DNA of 64,000 nt from Diogma glabrata (lineage: Eukaryota; Arthropoda; Insecta; Diptera; Cylindrotomidae). Location: assembly GCA_963693315.1 (NCBI GenBank), contig OY856188.1, positions 203,150,029 to 203,214,028 of the forward strand, in the 5' to 3' direction. Positions 48,081 through 58,180 of the stretch are shown here, in pieces (the stretch's first letter is position 1; the number at the start of each line of letters is the position of its first letter). The notes beneath the pieces are model-generated. The model was not told the DNA's origin. It ran no database searches and saw only the letters and a list, made by a program, of their open reading frames with translations. A program made the translations under genes and the position numbers.

Positions 48081-50100
48081 TTAATTAGGTTTTCGTGAAA
48101 ATCGACTGTGACATTTAAGTTTATTATTAAGTTTCTCTTATCATTTTCCTTTATCATTTAAGTTTCTCTTACTTAATTTATGATACCAAGTCTTAACTAT
48201 CCACATTGGAATAGGCAATACTCTAGCTAGATATTAATAATTACTTTGAGCGAGTGTAACCAAAATATATAGCAATGGTAACCAAATGAAATTTTATTTT
48301 AAATAAAATCAAACCCATTTTCTGCACGATAGGAACTATTTCCCATCGTTCGAAAAGGGGTGTTTGTTATTCGTAGTAATAAACTGTGATTCTATTGTTA
48401 TTTGAATAAAATAGAAAATAGAAAATGAACATTATTTTATTTTATTTTATGAATAAATAAATAAATCGGATTTTTATTCAAATTCAAATTTTTTATTCCT
48501 TTTCCATTTTAGTTTATGTCAAATTTTAATGAAAAAATATATTTGTTTTTGTTATTTTGCTTTATTGTTATGATTTTTGTGTTTAAAAATTTTGTGGATA
48601 ATTTATGAAAACAAATAGTTTTATTTTGTAGTGTGAAGATCTATGCACAATTATCGTTTATTTCCACAATAAAACACGTTTCGAAACATGAGACTTTCCA
48701 TCAAAAATATATAATCTAAGAAAAATCGTTGAAAACATCAATTTAGTAAAATAATAAGCCGAATGCTACATTTAACTTTTAAATATGATTAATTCCTTTT
48801 ATAAAATTTTTAATTAAATTTTTCAAGTTATCATAAAGTTTTAATAAAAATTAATTTTGATCTTATGGTCGCAACTTTAAATATTAATCTCAATATAACC
48901 ACAAAACTGCTACTGAATTAATGAATATTTTCATATTGTCCTTAAAACTCTTAGTTTTTATAGCATTTTTTTTTTGAAAATTTGACGGTTTCTTCATAAA
49001 TAAATGTTAAATAATTAAAAATCTTTGAGAAATGATGAGATAAGGGGATAAACTAAAAACTTAATTTCCTGGTCATAGATTATATTTTTTAATTTAAAAA
49101 ATATAAATAAAACATTTGATGAAACGGAAATTTAATTTTATGCTTGCACTTTAGAAGGCTTAGCAACATTGCGAAAATTTGGATGGGTAAGCTTATGATT
49201 CCTTATTTAGAAAATGTGTTTTACTTTTTTTAAGAATTAAGTAGATAAGTATGTACTTCAGTTTGCTATCGTGAATTTGTGTGAAATGAACGTTATTATT
49301 TATGAATGTACTGATTATTTCTGAAAACTAATTTGAGATAGATTTTAACTTATTATATAAGATTCTACAAAAATTATCGCACAGTGCAATAAAAATAAAA
49401 AATAAATAGTACCTATGTAAATCTCAAATATTAAAAAATTCCAACAAACATTAAATATACATAAAAGCAAAAGAAAAGAAATAAAAAGAAACACTGCTAA
49501 GCTAAATATTAAAAAAAATGTTTATTTACACAAAACACCTCATTTTTAGATCAACTCATTCAGTCAGCTTTCACAATACTATTCCACTCATTCTAATAAA
49601 CTTATACACATTTCTGTTACTCATTCTTTCTAATTTTAAGATAACAGTCAATAATTGAACTACGATCTGGTCTAGTGGCAGTTAGGGCACCCCCGAATCA
49701 GATACTCAATAATCAATATCATCAACTAAACTGCATCTTTAGCGCAAATTATTTCCATGCAGATGAGATGTCTAATAACAACCCTTCCAAATGCCATCGT
49801 TCATTCGTATTCTTTAATCGTTCTTATCATTCTAGTACTTTCTTTGATGTGCTTATAATAAGGTTTTCTCAAAGCAATATTCACTAATTCTCTTACCTTT
49901 CACTTGAATTTAGACTACCCAAGTATGCTCCATCCCATATGTGAAAACATTACACCATACCGGGACGTATAACCTAAAAGAAGCTGTTCTCGGTTGTAAG
50001 ACTTACGCCTCGCCTCAACTCCTCATGTATAAAAGCTCATGTATAAAAATACAGGAAACAAACTTTTTTTATCAATATTAGTGCTTATTGTAACACTCAG
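48081..50100. other. AT-rich intergenic stretch, no gene seen
   Basis: No recognised motif. The open frame at 49675-49887 (plus) has no known domain. Confidence 0.35.
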
Positions 50101-50281
50101 CGCTAAACATGCAGATGTAGTATTTGAGTTTTTTCAGAAACCGAACTGGCTTGGTGATATTATCAGATTATCTAATAAAAAGCTGTTTAGTCTATGATAT
50201 ATCACCTTTTCGAATACTTTTGATGTAGAACTTAGTATTGATATAGGCTAATTTCAATGGATTAGTCAATGCAATTATTAA

Positions 50282-51400
50282 TTAACTTGCAAGAATTTGA
50301 CAAATGTTTTGGTTGAAGTGTTTTAGAAATTTAGTGGAGATTAAAAATCCGATATTATATCTTTTCAAATCCAATATTATATTCTTTATTTCAGTCTCAT
50401 TGGTATGATTAAGCTCAAGTGGCTTTTCCACATTGTATCTTATATAAGAAAATTGTTCTTGAGAAGTGGCTGGTAGAGAATTTGTTATACTGTCATATAT
50501 AATCAATAAAGAATGTGTTAAATTCATCCGAAATTATATTTGAATCATCTATGATAATACCGTCTTTTTCAATATAAATTTTTTCATTTTGGAAGTCTCA
50601 GGATTGGATTAAAACATCTGTTAATGACATCAACAGAATCCATAAAAAGTGATTTTAATAAGTTATTTAAAAAATTGAAAATATCAAAACTATTGATTTA
50701 TAAAAGAGTGATTAGTGATTTTATAAATGAAAAAAGTTTAATTTATTATTTCTTAGTATTATTATTGATTGTACAAAATTTTTTTATGTTAAAAAAGTCA
50801 GTTTCAGTTTATTGTGAATATTTTAGAGTTGTCATTCTGCGTGAGATGAATTTTGGAATTTTTTATTCATTTTTTAATCCAGGTATTTAAAATTAAGTTC
50901 TTTTTTTAGAACATCAGATTGACGATACAATTCTTGCCTGTATTTAGTTAGATGATCTCTGAAGTAGACAGGTTTATCCGCAGCTTCAGTTGTGTATCCC
51001 GTTTCGTATGTAAATTTTTCTTGTCTTATTTTTTAAAAATAATTTGTGTTTTATATAATCACTTCTAAATTTTACAAATAATAGTTGTGTATCAGGTTTA
51101 TAATTTCCACTGTTGTTACCTGAGGTGTTTGTTGTTGGATTAGAAGAAGAATTTTGCTTGTGTGGTTTAATAAATTGCATTTAAATGATGTCATCTACAT
51201 CAATATCTACGTTGAGAGTTTTTATTATATTTTCCATTACCGGTTTTGGATCAATTTCAAATTTTGGTAAGCCAACAATGATCATGTTGGTGGATAGTTT
51301 TTCTTGTTTCAGAAAATCAACTTCACTTTCAAGGTCATTAATAATAATTTGAAGATGATTTTGTTAAAATAAACTGAAACAGGAGTCCAATACATGTATC
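50282..51400 (-). pseudogene. LINE relic: ORF1 and the start of ORF2
   Basis: On the minus strand, from about 51360: a leucine-rich coiled-coil-like start (NDLESEVDFLKQEKLS), then NMIIVGLPKFEIDPKPVME, NVDIDVDDII, LLFVKFRSDYIKHKLF, FRDHLTKYRQELYRQ and ELNFKYL (about 50890). This is the layout of LINE ORF1 proteins with coiled coil and RNA-binding domains. After an AT-rich gap, 50600-50282 reads IYIEKDGIIIDDSNI, FNTFFIDYI and EIKNIILDLKRYNIG, the linker just upstream of RT. The endonuclease between them is missing. Stops and frameshifts occur throughout. Confidence 0.65.
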
Positions 51401-51825
51401 GTGCTGAAGTTTGAGCTTATCTTAACCGGAAAAATGACGATCATTAGAGCTTTTTCGATTTATGGGAAGCTTTTTGTAGTAGTCATCTTATTTTGGCCCA
51501 TTTTGATTACGTAGATATCCAGAACTTTCTGCCAGTGACTTTTTCCAAGTTTTTTTTGGAACAAAAAATTTAAAAAGACTTGCAAAATAAGCTTTTTGAA
51601 GTGCATAGAAATGAGTTGTCACAAATCATGGCGAATGACATATAAATTGAAACATTAGTCCAATACATGTATGGTGCTGAAGTTTGAGCTTAATCAGTTG
51701 ACTGCTATGAGAATGCCAGAATGTTTTGTGGATATTTTCGTTTTGTATGGAAATATGACGATCAGCAGAGCTTTTTCGATTGACGGCCAGCTTTTTGTAG
51801 AAGTCGTCTTTTTTTCTTTGAACTT
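51375..51825. repeat. Direct repeat, two diverged copies
   Basis: GTCCAATACATGTATCGTGC, TGACGATCATTAGAGCTTTT and GGGAAGCTTTTTGTAGTAGT at 51385-51485 recur at about 51658-51810 with a 60-bp insertion. No coding seen. Confidence 0.6.
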
Positions 51826-52710
51826 AATCAATTAATATCTTAATCAATTCACATAGAAAATTGATAGGGAAAGAGGAAAAGTACAACTAATAAAAACCCT
51901 GGATTCCGATTCTTAAAAGTATTTAAAAATTTAGTTAGTTGAGTTACTTAAGTGTTCCTTAAGAGCAGTGTGCTAACTACTCAAAAGAACACTTGAGTAC
52001 CAGTAGGTATAATATCCAGTGTTCCCAAAAGATAAGAAAGTAGCGATAATTCTGACAAACCGAAATGAATTAACATAATTCGCTAATAAAGTAAAGGTAA
52101 GGCATATCTACAGCTAAAACCTATTTGTTTTCAGTTTGCCCGGCCAACAAATACGATTTTAATAGTTAATAATAATTTGAACTAAGTTCGAAATTATATT
52201 TGTCTTAATAATAATCTAATTTTTCTTTCTACTTTTCTTACAGGAATGAGATAAAAATTATTACTACAACGCAAAATCAGAGAATCAATACCAATAATAT
52301 AATTACAATTCAAAATTACATACAAAGATTACATTACAGACATTACATTACATACAAATTACATACAAAGCAGTCAGCAGAAAACCTGAATGAAATTCTA
52401 AGTCATTCTATAAATTCCAATATTCCACATAATACCACATGCAGTAAATACAAAGAAGTCAGCTGAAAACCTGAATGAAATTCTAAGCCATTTTATAAAT
52501 TCCAACGAAATAATTATTTCCAAATATCATGAATCGAAATAACTATTTCTAAGGAAATATGAATCTCTCGATTCTTATTTTGACTAAATCTAATTTTGTT
52601 GCTACAATGCATTATGTTATGTTTAAAGTAAAATTTCTCAAAGTAAGCAATTATTTGCATGAAAACTTATTCAAATAAGTTTTTACAAAATGTATTTAGA
52701 TTCGAATTGT
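51826..52710. other. AT-rich stretch left of the gypsy element
   Basis: Contains a spaced direct repeat of about 60 bp (AACCTGAATGAAATTCTAAG at about 52386 and 52467). It might be promoter-like LTR sequence, but it has no counterpart in the right-hand LTR region, so I leave it outside the element. Confidence 0.4.
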
Positions 52711-52806
52711 AAGTGGTCAGATGAGGTTGAATAAATAGAGTTAAAAACTGGTATTATTAAATTAAAAGCGTCTTTATCTCTACCGTGAAAACCACAACCT
52801 ATTACT
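52711..52806 (+). repeat. Left LTR end (R-U5-like)
   Basis: Matches 58085-58180 over 96 bp, ending ACCTATTACT in both. Sequence further left does not match that left of the right copy, so the U3 part is missing or replaced on one side. Confidence 0.75.
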
Positions 52807-52823
52807 GGCGCAGTTGTAAACCT
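52806..52823 (+). promoter_or_regulatory. Candidate tRNA primer binding site
   Basis: TGGCGCAGTTG follows the LTR end directly. A TGGCGCAGT start is typical of the serine-tRNA primed 17.6/297 group of gypsy elements (family knowledge). Confidence 0.55.
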
Positions 52824-53375
52824 ATATCATAAAATTATTTGTTTTTGAAATTTAATAATAACGTAAAATCAAGTGAAAGAATTGTGCGAAATTTGCCAAA
52901 ATGTCGCGGTTAAATAATTTAAAAAAAAAATACCACAAGTGAATATACAATTAGTGACATAATACATCAAAAGGAGTGCATTCCAAAAAATTTGAGTGAA
53001 ATGGATGCAATTGTTCTACTAGTGGGGTAAGCAATTTTTTTTTCATATATATTTTCCTTTGTTCAACAAAATCACATAAACCAATTACAATGCAAGTCTA
53101 CAAGTGCAAATATTAGTTCTTGTTAAAATAAAATAATATTACGGAGTTGGGATAAGCAATTATTGTGATCCCTAGCTATTACCAAGTGAATATAAATTTT
53201 GAAATTATATTCATATTTTTGTATAACGCAAGTATCGAACTTCACGTTACAAAATTTTTATTATTAATTAATTCTTTCATGAATCTACCGCGGATCACAT
53301 GACTGAATAACTTTGTCCAAAACAAAATTCTTTTCAATCTTTCATACGTTCGAATGAAAATTTCAATGAAAATCT

Positions 53376-54294
53376 ATGAGTGATCGAAAGCATATTTCAT
53401 ATAGTGACCTTTTAAATACAAACGACGATCTTCAGACGTAGGAAAAATTATATAATAGGGAACTGCCTGAATTTCAGAAATTCGTAGAGGGACAAACCCA
53501 ATCAAATTCATCACTTGTAAGTGACGAAGAATTAAAAAAGTTTGTCGAAAACCCTAACGAATTTGTGAATACCAGTTCACCTATACAAAGGTTAGCAATA
53601 AATTATTGGTAAAGCCAATCAATCACTAACTAACCATAATATTACGAACGACTGGAGTAATATCGAAAGACATTTAATAGAGCAATTTGCCGATAAACGC
53701 GATGAAGCGAATCTATTATTTGATCTGTATGGTTTAGTCAAGCAAAATATGGAATCAAAAATGTTATACGACAAAATATGTTCCATAAATACCTTGCTTT
53801 CTAACCAATTAAAAATAAAGGATTTATCAAACGAAATAGTTGAATACCAGCTACGACAATATCGTAACACAAGTTTGATTATTTTTATGGCTAGCTTGAG
53901 AGAACCATTAGGTACCTGGCTTAGGGCAAGAGACCCTAAATCTTTAGAAGATGCATACGAGTATGTAATAAAGGAAACAAATATTAAATCCTTAAAAACT
54001 ATACCCCATCAACAATCTGAAAAACCTTATCAAAACTTTACCAGATATCAAAATAATCCAAGCAGTTCTATTCAACAAATAAAATATGAACCAGACACGT
54101 CGAATGACAAGAAACAGTTTTACAACAAATCATATTTCAACAAAAATTTCCAAAACAAATTCATTAAACAAGACCAAATTACTTACCGTAAACCTGAAGT
54201 TAGAGTCGAAAAAGGAAAAACTTATAACATCGAGACCTCGATCGAAAATGAAAATTTTCAGGTAGAAGCCTCACAAATATCACTGCAGAATTAA
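53376..54294 (+). pseudogene. gag of the gypsy element
   Basis: Starts at the ATG at 53376 (MSDRKHIS), in frame with the later acidic block LPEFQKFVEG, but a TAG stops it at 53439-53441. A frame change near 53600 leads to the long open part ending at 54294. That part carries WSNIERHLIEQFADKR, EIVEYQLRQYRN and LGTWLRARDPKSLEDAYEYV, the capsid-like pattern of gypsy gag proteins, and a basic asparagine/lysine-rich tail without zinc knuckles. The last 40 codons overlap the pol frame (see the frameshift site). Confidence 0.75.
54252..54258 (+). promoter_or_regulatory. Candidate -1 ribosomal frameshift heptamer
   Basis: In the gag frame the codons are AAT TTT preceded by A, giving A AAT TTT, which fits the X XXY YYZ slippery rule. 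Slipping by -1 here opens a frame with no stop into the protease. gag ends 36 bases downstream. Confidence 0.5.
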
Positions 54295-55301
54295 ACCTTA
54301 TTAAAACTAGTGGTTTGGGATTCATAGTTTTAACCTGTGGGACAGAATATTTTAAATTCTTAATCGATTCTGGATCAAACAAATCATATATACAATCAGA
54401 TTTCGCAAAAAAAAAAGTGCCTACAGATTTAACTATATCCAACTACAAAAACGATGTAACCCATATAAATAAGAAAATAGTTATAAAATTTGATGAGTTA
54501 CATATTCCAATAGACCTATACATATACAACTTCAATGGGGTGTACGACGGACTATTGAGTATTGAAAGTTTAAATGCATTAGGAGCAGATATTTCTTTAA
54601 CTCAACATCGACTTTTTAGTGAGTTCTTTGATATAGAAATTCACTATAAATTATGGTCCTGTGTTCCACCATTAATTATAGAACCTAAAAATAAACAGAT
54701 TATAGAAGTTCCAGTCAATCAAGGGACAGGTGAATTTTATACAGACCAAGTTAAAATTCAGAACGATTTGTTTATTTATCCAGGAATCTATAAAATAGTT
54801 AAACGTAATATAGCTCTCATGGAAGTAGTAAATTTTTCAACCCATCCACTAGAATCCTATTTATTAAGGCCGTTAAACATACAACAGTTTAACCTAAATT
54901 ATGAAGAAATTAACCTCATCTATGCAGATCAAGAAACGGAAACTTCACCAATCCCTTTAAATGTAGATCATCTAAATGATGAAGAAAAGAAGAAAGTAAT
55001 TCAACTATGTCAAAAGTTTAAAGACATATTTTATAGTGGTGAAGAAAAATTAACTTTTAGCAATAACATCAAACACGAAATTAACCTTTCAGATCCTAAG
55101 CCGGTATATGTCAAGCAATATCGACAACCGCATCATCTGAGGGAACAAATAAAACAAGAAATCGAAAAATTGTTAGATAACGGTATTATCAGGCCATCAT
55201 TTTCTTCATGGTCCAGTCAGATATGGATGGTCCCGAAAAAACCTGGTTCTGATAACAAGATAACAAGAACTGGAGATTGGTTATCGATTTCAGAAAGTTA
55301 A
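54255..55301 (+). pseudogene. gypsy pol, part 1: protease and start of RT
   Basis: The protease active site reads FLIDSGSNKSYI (about 54357-54390). A linker follows, then the RT N-terminus: KQYRQPHHLREQIKQEIEKL and IIRPSFSSWSSQIWMVPKKP. The frame is lost between 55255 and 55280 by a single-base change, after which RT continues in another frame. The order protease-RT is the Ty3/gypsy order. Translation is probably by -1 frameshift from gag. Confidence 0.8.
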
Positions 55302-55705
55302 ATAGCCAAACCATCGATGACAAATATCCACTACCCAATATAACGGACATTCTAGAAAGCTTGGGAAAAGTAACATATTTCTCAACTATCGATTTAGCAA
55401 GTGGATTTCACCAAATCGAAATTCGTGCACAGGATATACCTAAAACATTGTTCTCTATACAATCTGGGCATTACGATTTTGTTCGAATGCCCTTTGGATT
55501 GAAAAATGCACCTAGTACATTTCAAAGAATAATGGACAATGTACTTGGAGACTTGCGGGGAAGACAAGTTTTGTGCTATATGGACGATATAGTGGTGTTT
55601 AGTCCAAACCTTCAAGAACATATGTACCTCCTGAAACAAGTTTTTGTTAAACTTCGTCAAGCAAACTTAAAGATACAACTAGAAAAAACATTTTTGTTAC
55701 AAAGA
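55277..55705 (+). pseudogene. gypsy pol, part 2: RT core
   Basis: VIDFRKLN, YPLPNI, TYFSTIDLASGFHQI, FVRMPFGLKNAPSTFQ and the active site CYMDDIVVFS are intact. The reading then runs straight into an inserted LINE after FLLQ (about 55700), so RT lacks its thumb here; the thumb continues at 56230. Confidence 0.85.
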
Positions 55706-56223
55706 GCTTACTTGAGTAGTCTCAACTGCCTTGATTCTGTACAGCGTAGAGCTATTAAACTCATTGGTAACCCAAGTCTTACTAACGGTCTTGATTCCTT
55801 GCAGCACAGAAGAAATGTTGCTGATTTGACTATATTTTATAAATATATTATGGATGAACGAGCTTCTGAAGAGATCAAATCGATTTTACCTAAATCATCA
55901 AACCTTTCGCGTCACACCAGAGCAAACGTAGCAGCGCATCCCTTTACCGTTCAAATAATTAGGTGTAGAACTGTAGCCTTCCAACGTGACTTTTTCAACA
56001 GAGTATCTCATCTTTGGAATGCCTTACCTTCCTGGGTTTTCCCTGATGAATTTAATCCTCAAGGCTTTAAAGTTAACGTTCATAAATTTCTCAGAGAATC
56101 TTAATTTGCATTCCATTCTTATCCCTAGTTGGCATGGTATCTTCGGATATTCAGAGACGTTAATTTATAATTTATTATAATTAACACTAAACATGCCTAA
56201 CTTTGAATAAAAAAAAAAAAAAA
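55706..56223 (+). mobile_element. 5'-truncated LINE (family 2) inserted in gypsy RT
   Basis: Encodes a LINE C-terminus (LDSVQRRAIKLIGNPSLTN, LDSLQHRRNVADLTIFYKY, AFQRDFFNRVSHLWNALP) ending at a TAA near 56101, followed by a short 3' UTR and a poly-A tail to 56223. An imperfect duplication (ACAAAGA left, ACAAAAAGA right) flanks it. It is related to LINE family 1 in this window but clearly a different family. It sits in the same direction as the gypsy and, by chance, reads on in frame from RT. Confidence 0.85.
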
Positions 56224-56229
56224 CAAAAA

Positions 56230-57648
56230 GAAATAAGTTTCCTTGGACATATAGTTTCGGAAAATGGAGTAAGACCAAATCCACTAAAAGTAGATGTTAT
56301 TATCCAGTACCCTATACCTAAGACTGTGAAATAAATCCAAAGTTTACTTGGATTCACAGGTTACTATAAGAAATACATAAGGAACTACGCAAAACTTGCT
56401 AAACCATTAACTTCTTGCCTAAAAAAAGGAGCGAAAATTGAACTTTCAAATGAATTCGTACGATGTGTAAATAAATTCAAACACATCATGTCTAACAACT
56501 CGTTACTACAATTTCCAGATTTCACACAACCATTCGTGTTAACAACTGATGCGTCAAATTATGCGCTGGGGGCAATCCTTAGCCAAGGACCAATCGGTTC
56601 GGATAAACCAATCGCATACGCATCACGAACGCTAGATTCTGCCGAGATAAACTACTCCACAATCGACAAAGAATGCCTGAGAATAGTTTGGGCATGCAAA
56701 TACTTTAGACCATACCTATATGGCCCAAAATTTACGGTTGTAACCGATCACAAGCCGTTAGTACATCTGTTTAACGTAAAAGATCCCACATCTAAAATGA
56801 TTAGGTGGAGACTTCAGTTAGAAGAATTTGACTTTACAATACACTATAAAAAGGGAATTACCAACACCAATGCGGATGCACTATCTCGCATTAGGTTAAA
56901 CGAAATGTTAGAATCGAACTTGTTGAAAATACCAGAAACAATAGATTCCATCATAAGTCATTCAAACGAAAGAGCAAAGTATAATGACATTTCACAAACA
57001 CAAATGAATATGAACGAAACTGTTCATAGTGATTGCATGGTCACAATCACAAATACTGATTATACCCGGAATGATTCAGTAATATTCCAGTACCAGGATA
57101 GTATGGTTACAAACGTATCTGACTTAGCTACTCAGTACGAAATTAATAATCTTGCACAAATAGACGTCGATGTTGACACATCAACTGGCAAGAACTTTAG
57201 TATTAAGGAAACGAAAACTTCTTTGAATGAATTCAGAAATCAATTAGAAGTAATAATTGACTTAAATCATGAAAACATCAAAGAAACATTTTTTATAAAG
57301 CATGAAATTTTTCAACGTTTTATAGTCAAAAAATCAAAATACACTTCGGAAGATGTAATATACATATTAAATAAATACCTTCACAAAAAACACATTACAG
57401 CATTATTTTGTAATGACGAAAGATTTCAACAAATTGATAATGTATATTGGAATAATTTTTCGGAGTCAAATTTAAAAATAGTTCGTACAAGAGTTCAAAG
57501 AATCGATATTGGCAATTCTTTAAAACAAGCTGAAATTATAATAAACGAACATAATAAATCTCACAGGGGCATTAACGAAAATTATGTAAAATTAAAGCGT
57601 AAATATTACTTCCCACAAATGCGTGAATTAATATCAAATTTTGCATGA
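56230..57648 (+). pseudogene. gypsy pol, part 3: RT thumb, RNase H, start of integrase
   Basis: After the LINE, SFLGHIVSENGVRPNPLKV resumes RT. A TAA at 56332-56334 interrupts, then LLGFTGYYKKYIRNYAKLA. RNase H follows from about 56530: TTDASNYALGAILSQ, INYSTIDKECLRIVWA, VTDHKPLVHLF, TIHYKKGITNTNADALSR. A long tether leads to HNKSHRGINEN and RKYYFPQM, the histidine half of the integrase zinc-binding domain. The cysteine half and the catalytic core are missing: the sequence turns back on itself at 57650, giving a TGA at 57646-57648. Confidence 0.85.
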
Positions 57649-57767
57649 AATAAGTTTTCATGCAAAATTTGATATTAATTCACGCATTTGTGGGAAGTAA
57701 TATTTACGCTTTAATTTTACATAATTTTCGTTAATGCCCCTGTGAGATTTATTATGTTCGTTTATTA
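57539..57767. repeat. Perfect palindrome, 112-bp arms, 5-bp spacer
   Basis: 57539-57650 is repeated exactly, in reverse complement, at 57656-57767, with TAAGT between. The left arm is integrase coding sequence of the gypsy element. Directly after it TTTATTAACCTTTAAACTTT is tandemly repeated (57761-57810). Perfect identity implies recent origin or an assembly artefact. Confidence 0.95.
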
Positions 57768-58084
57768 ACCTTTAAACTTTAAGGGTTTATTAACCTTTAA
57801 ACTTTAAACTTTAAGGGTGTCTGGCAGGGAGTTTCCACGATAGTAAGTGTCTGGCAATGGGTGACGTGACTTCTAATACTATCCCGAAGAATATATAAAA
57901 AAATTAGCTTTTATACTTTCACGAAACTTTGGAGGCCCCTTTGGAACCTGCTCCCTGCCAAAGCCACTATGATCCAAACTTTATATGTCGCTAATCGTTC
58001 CTACCTGAGTAGGGAGTATGCGCAGAGAAACTTTCAGCTTTTATAAAATAACGAAGGTCTGGCCGTCGCGGGCTCTTACTCTAT

Positions 58085-58180
58085 AAGTGGTCGGAACAGG
58101 TTGAATAAATAGAGTTAAAAACTGGTATTATTAAATTAAAAACGTCTTTATCTCTACCGTGAAAACCACAACCTATTACT
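58085..58180 (+). repeat. Right LTR end
   Basis: Partner of 52711-52806 with four differences in 96 bp. The upstream part (57810-58084), GC-richer, is presumably U3 of this LTR but has no match on the left side. Confidence 0.75.

Larger units (their letters stand above)
52711..58180 (+). mobile_element. Ty3/gypsy element (errantivirus-like pol), defective
   Basis: Two 96-bp LTR-end copies (52711-52806 and 58085-58180, four differences) enclose a primer binding site, gag, protease, RT, RNase H and a fragment of integrase. No env gene is present. It carries at least two stops and two frameshifts, a LINE insertion in RT (55706-56223), and a 112-bp palindrome that replaces the integrase core. 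The RT and primer site resemble the 17.6/297 group by eye. The element is clearly inactive. Confidence 0.85.
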
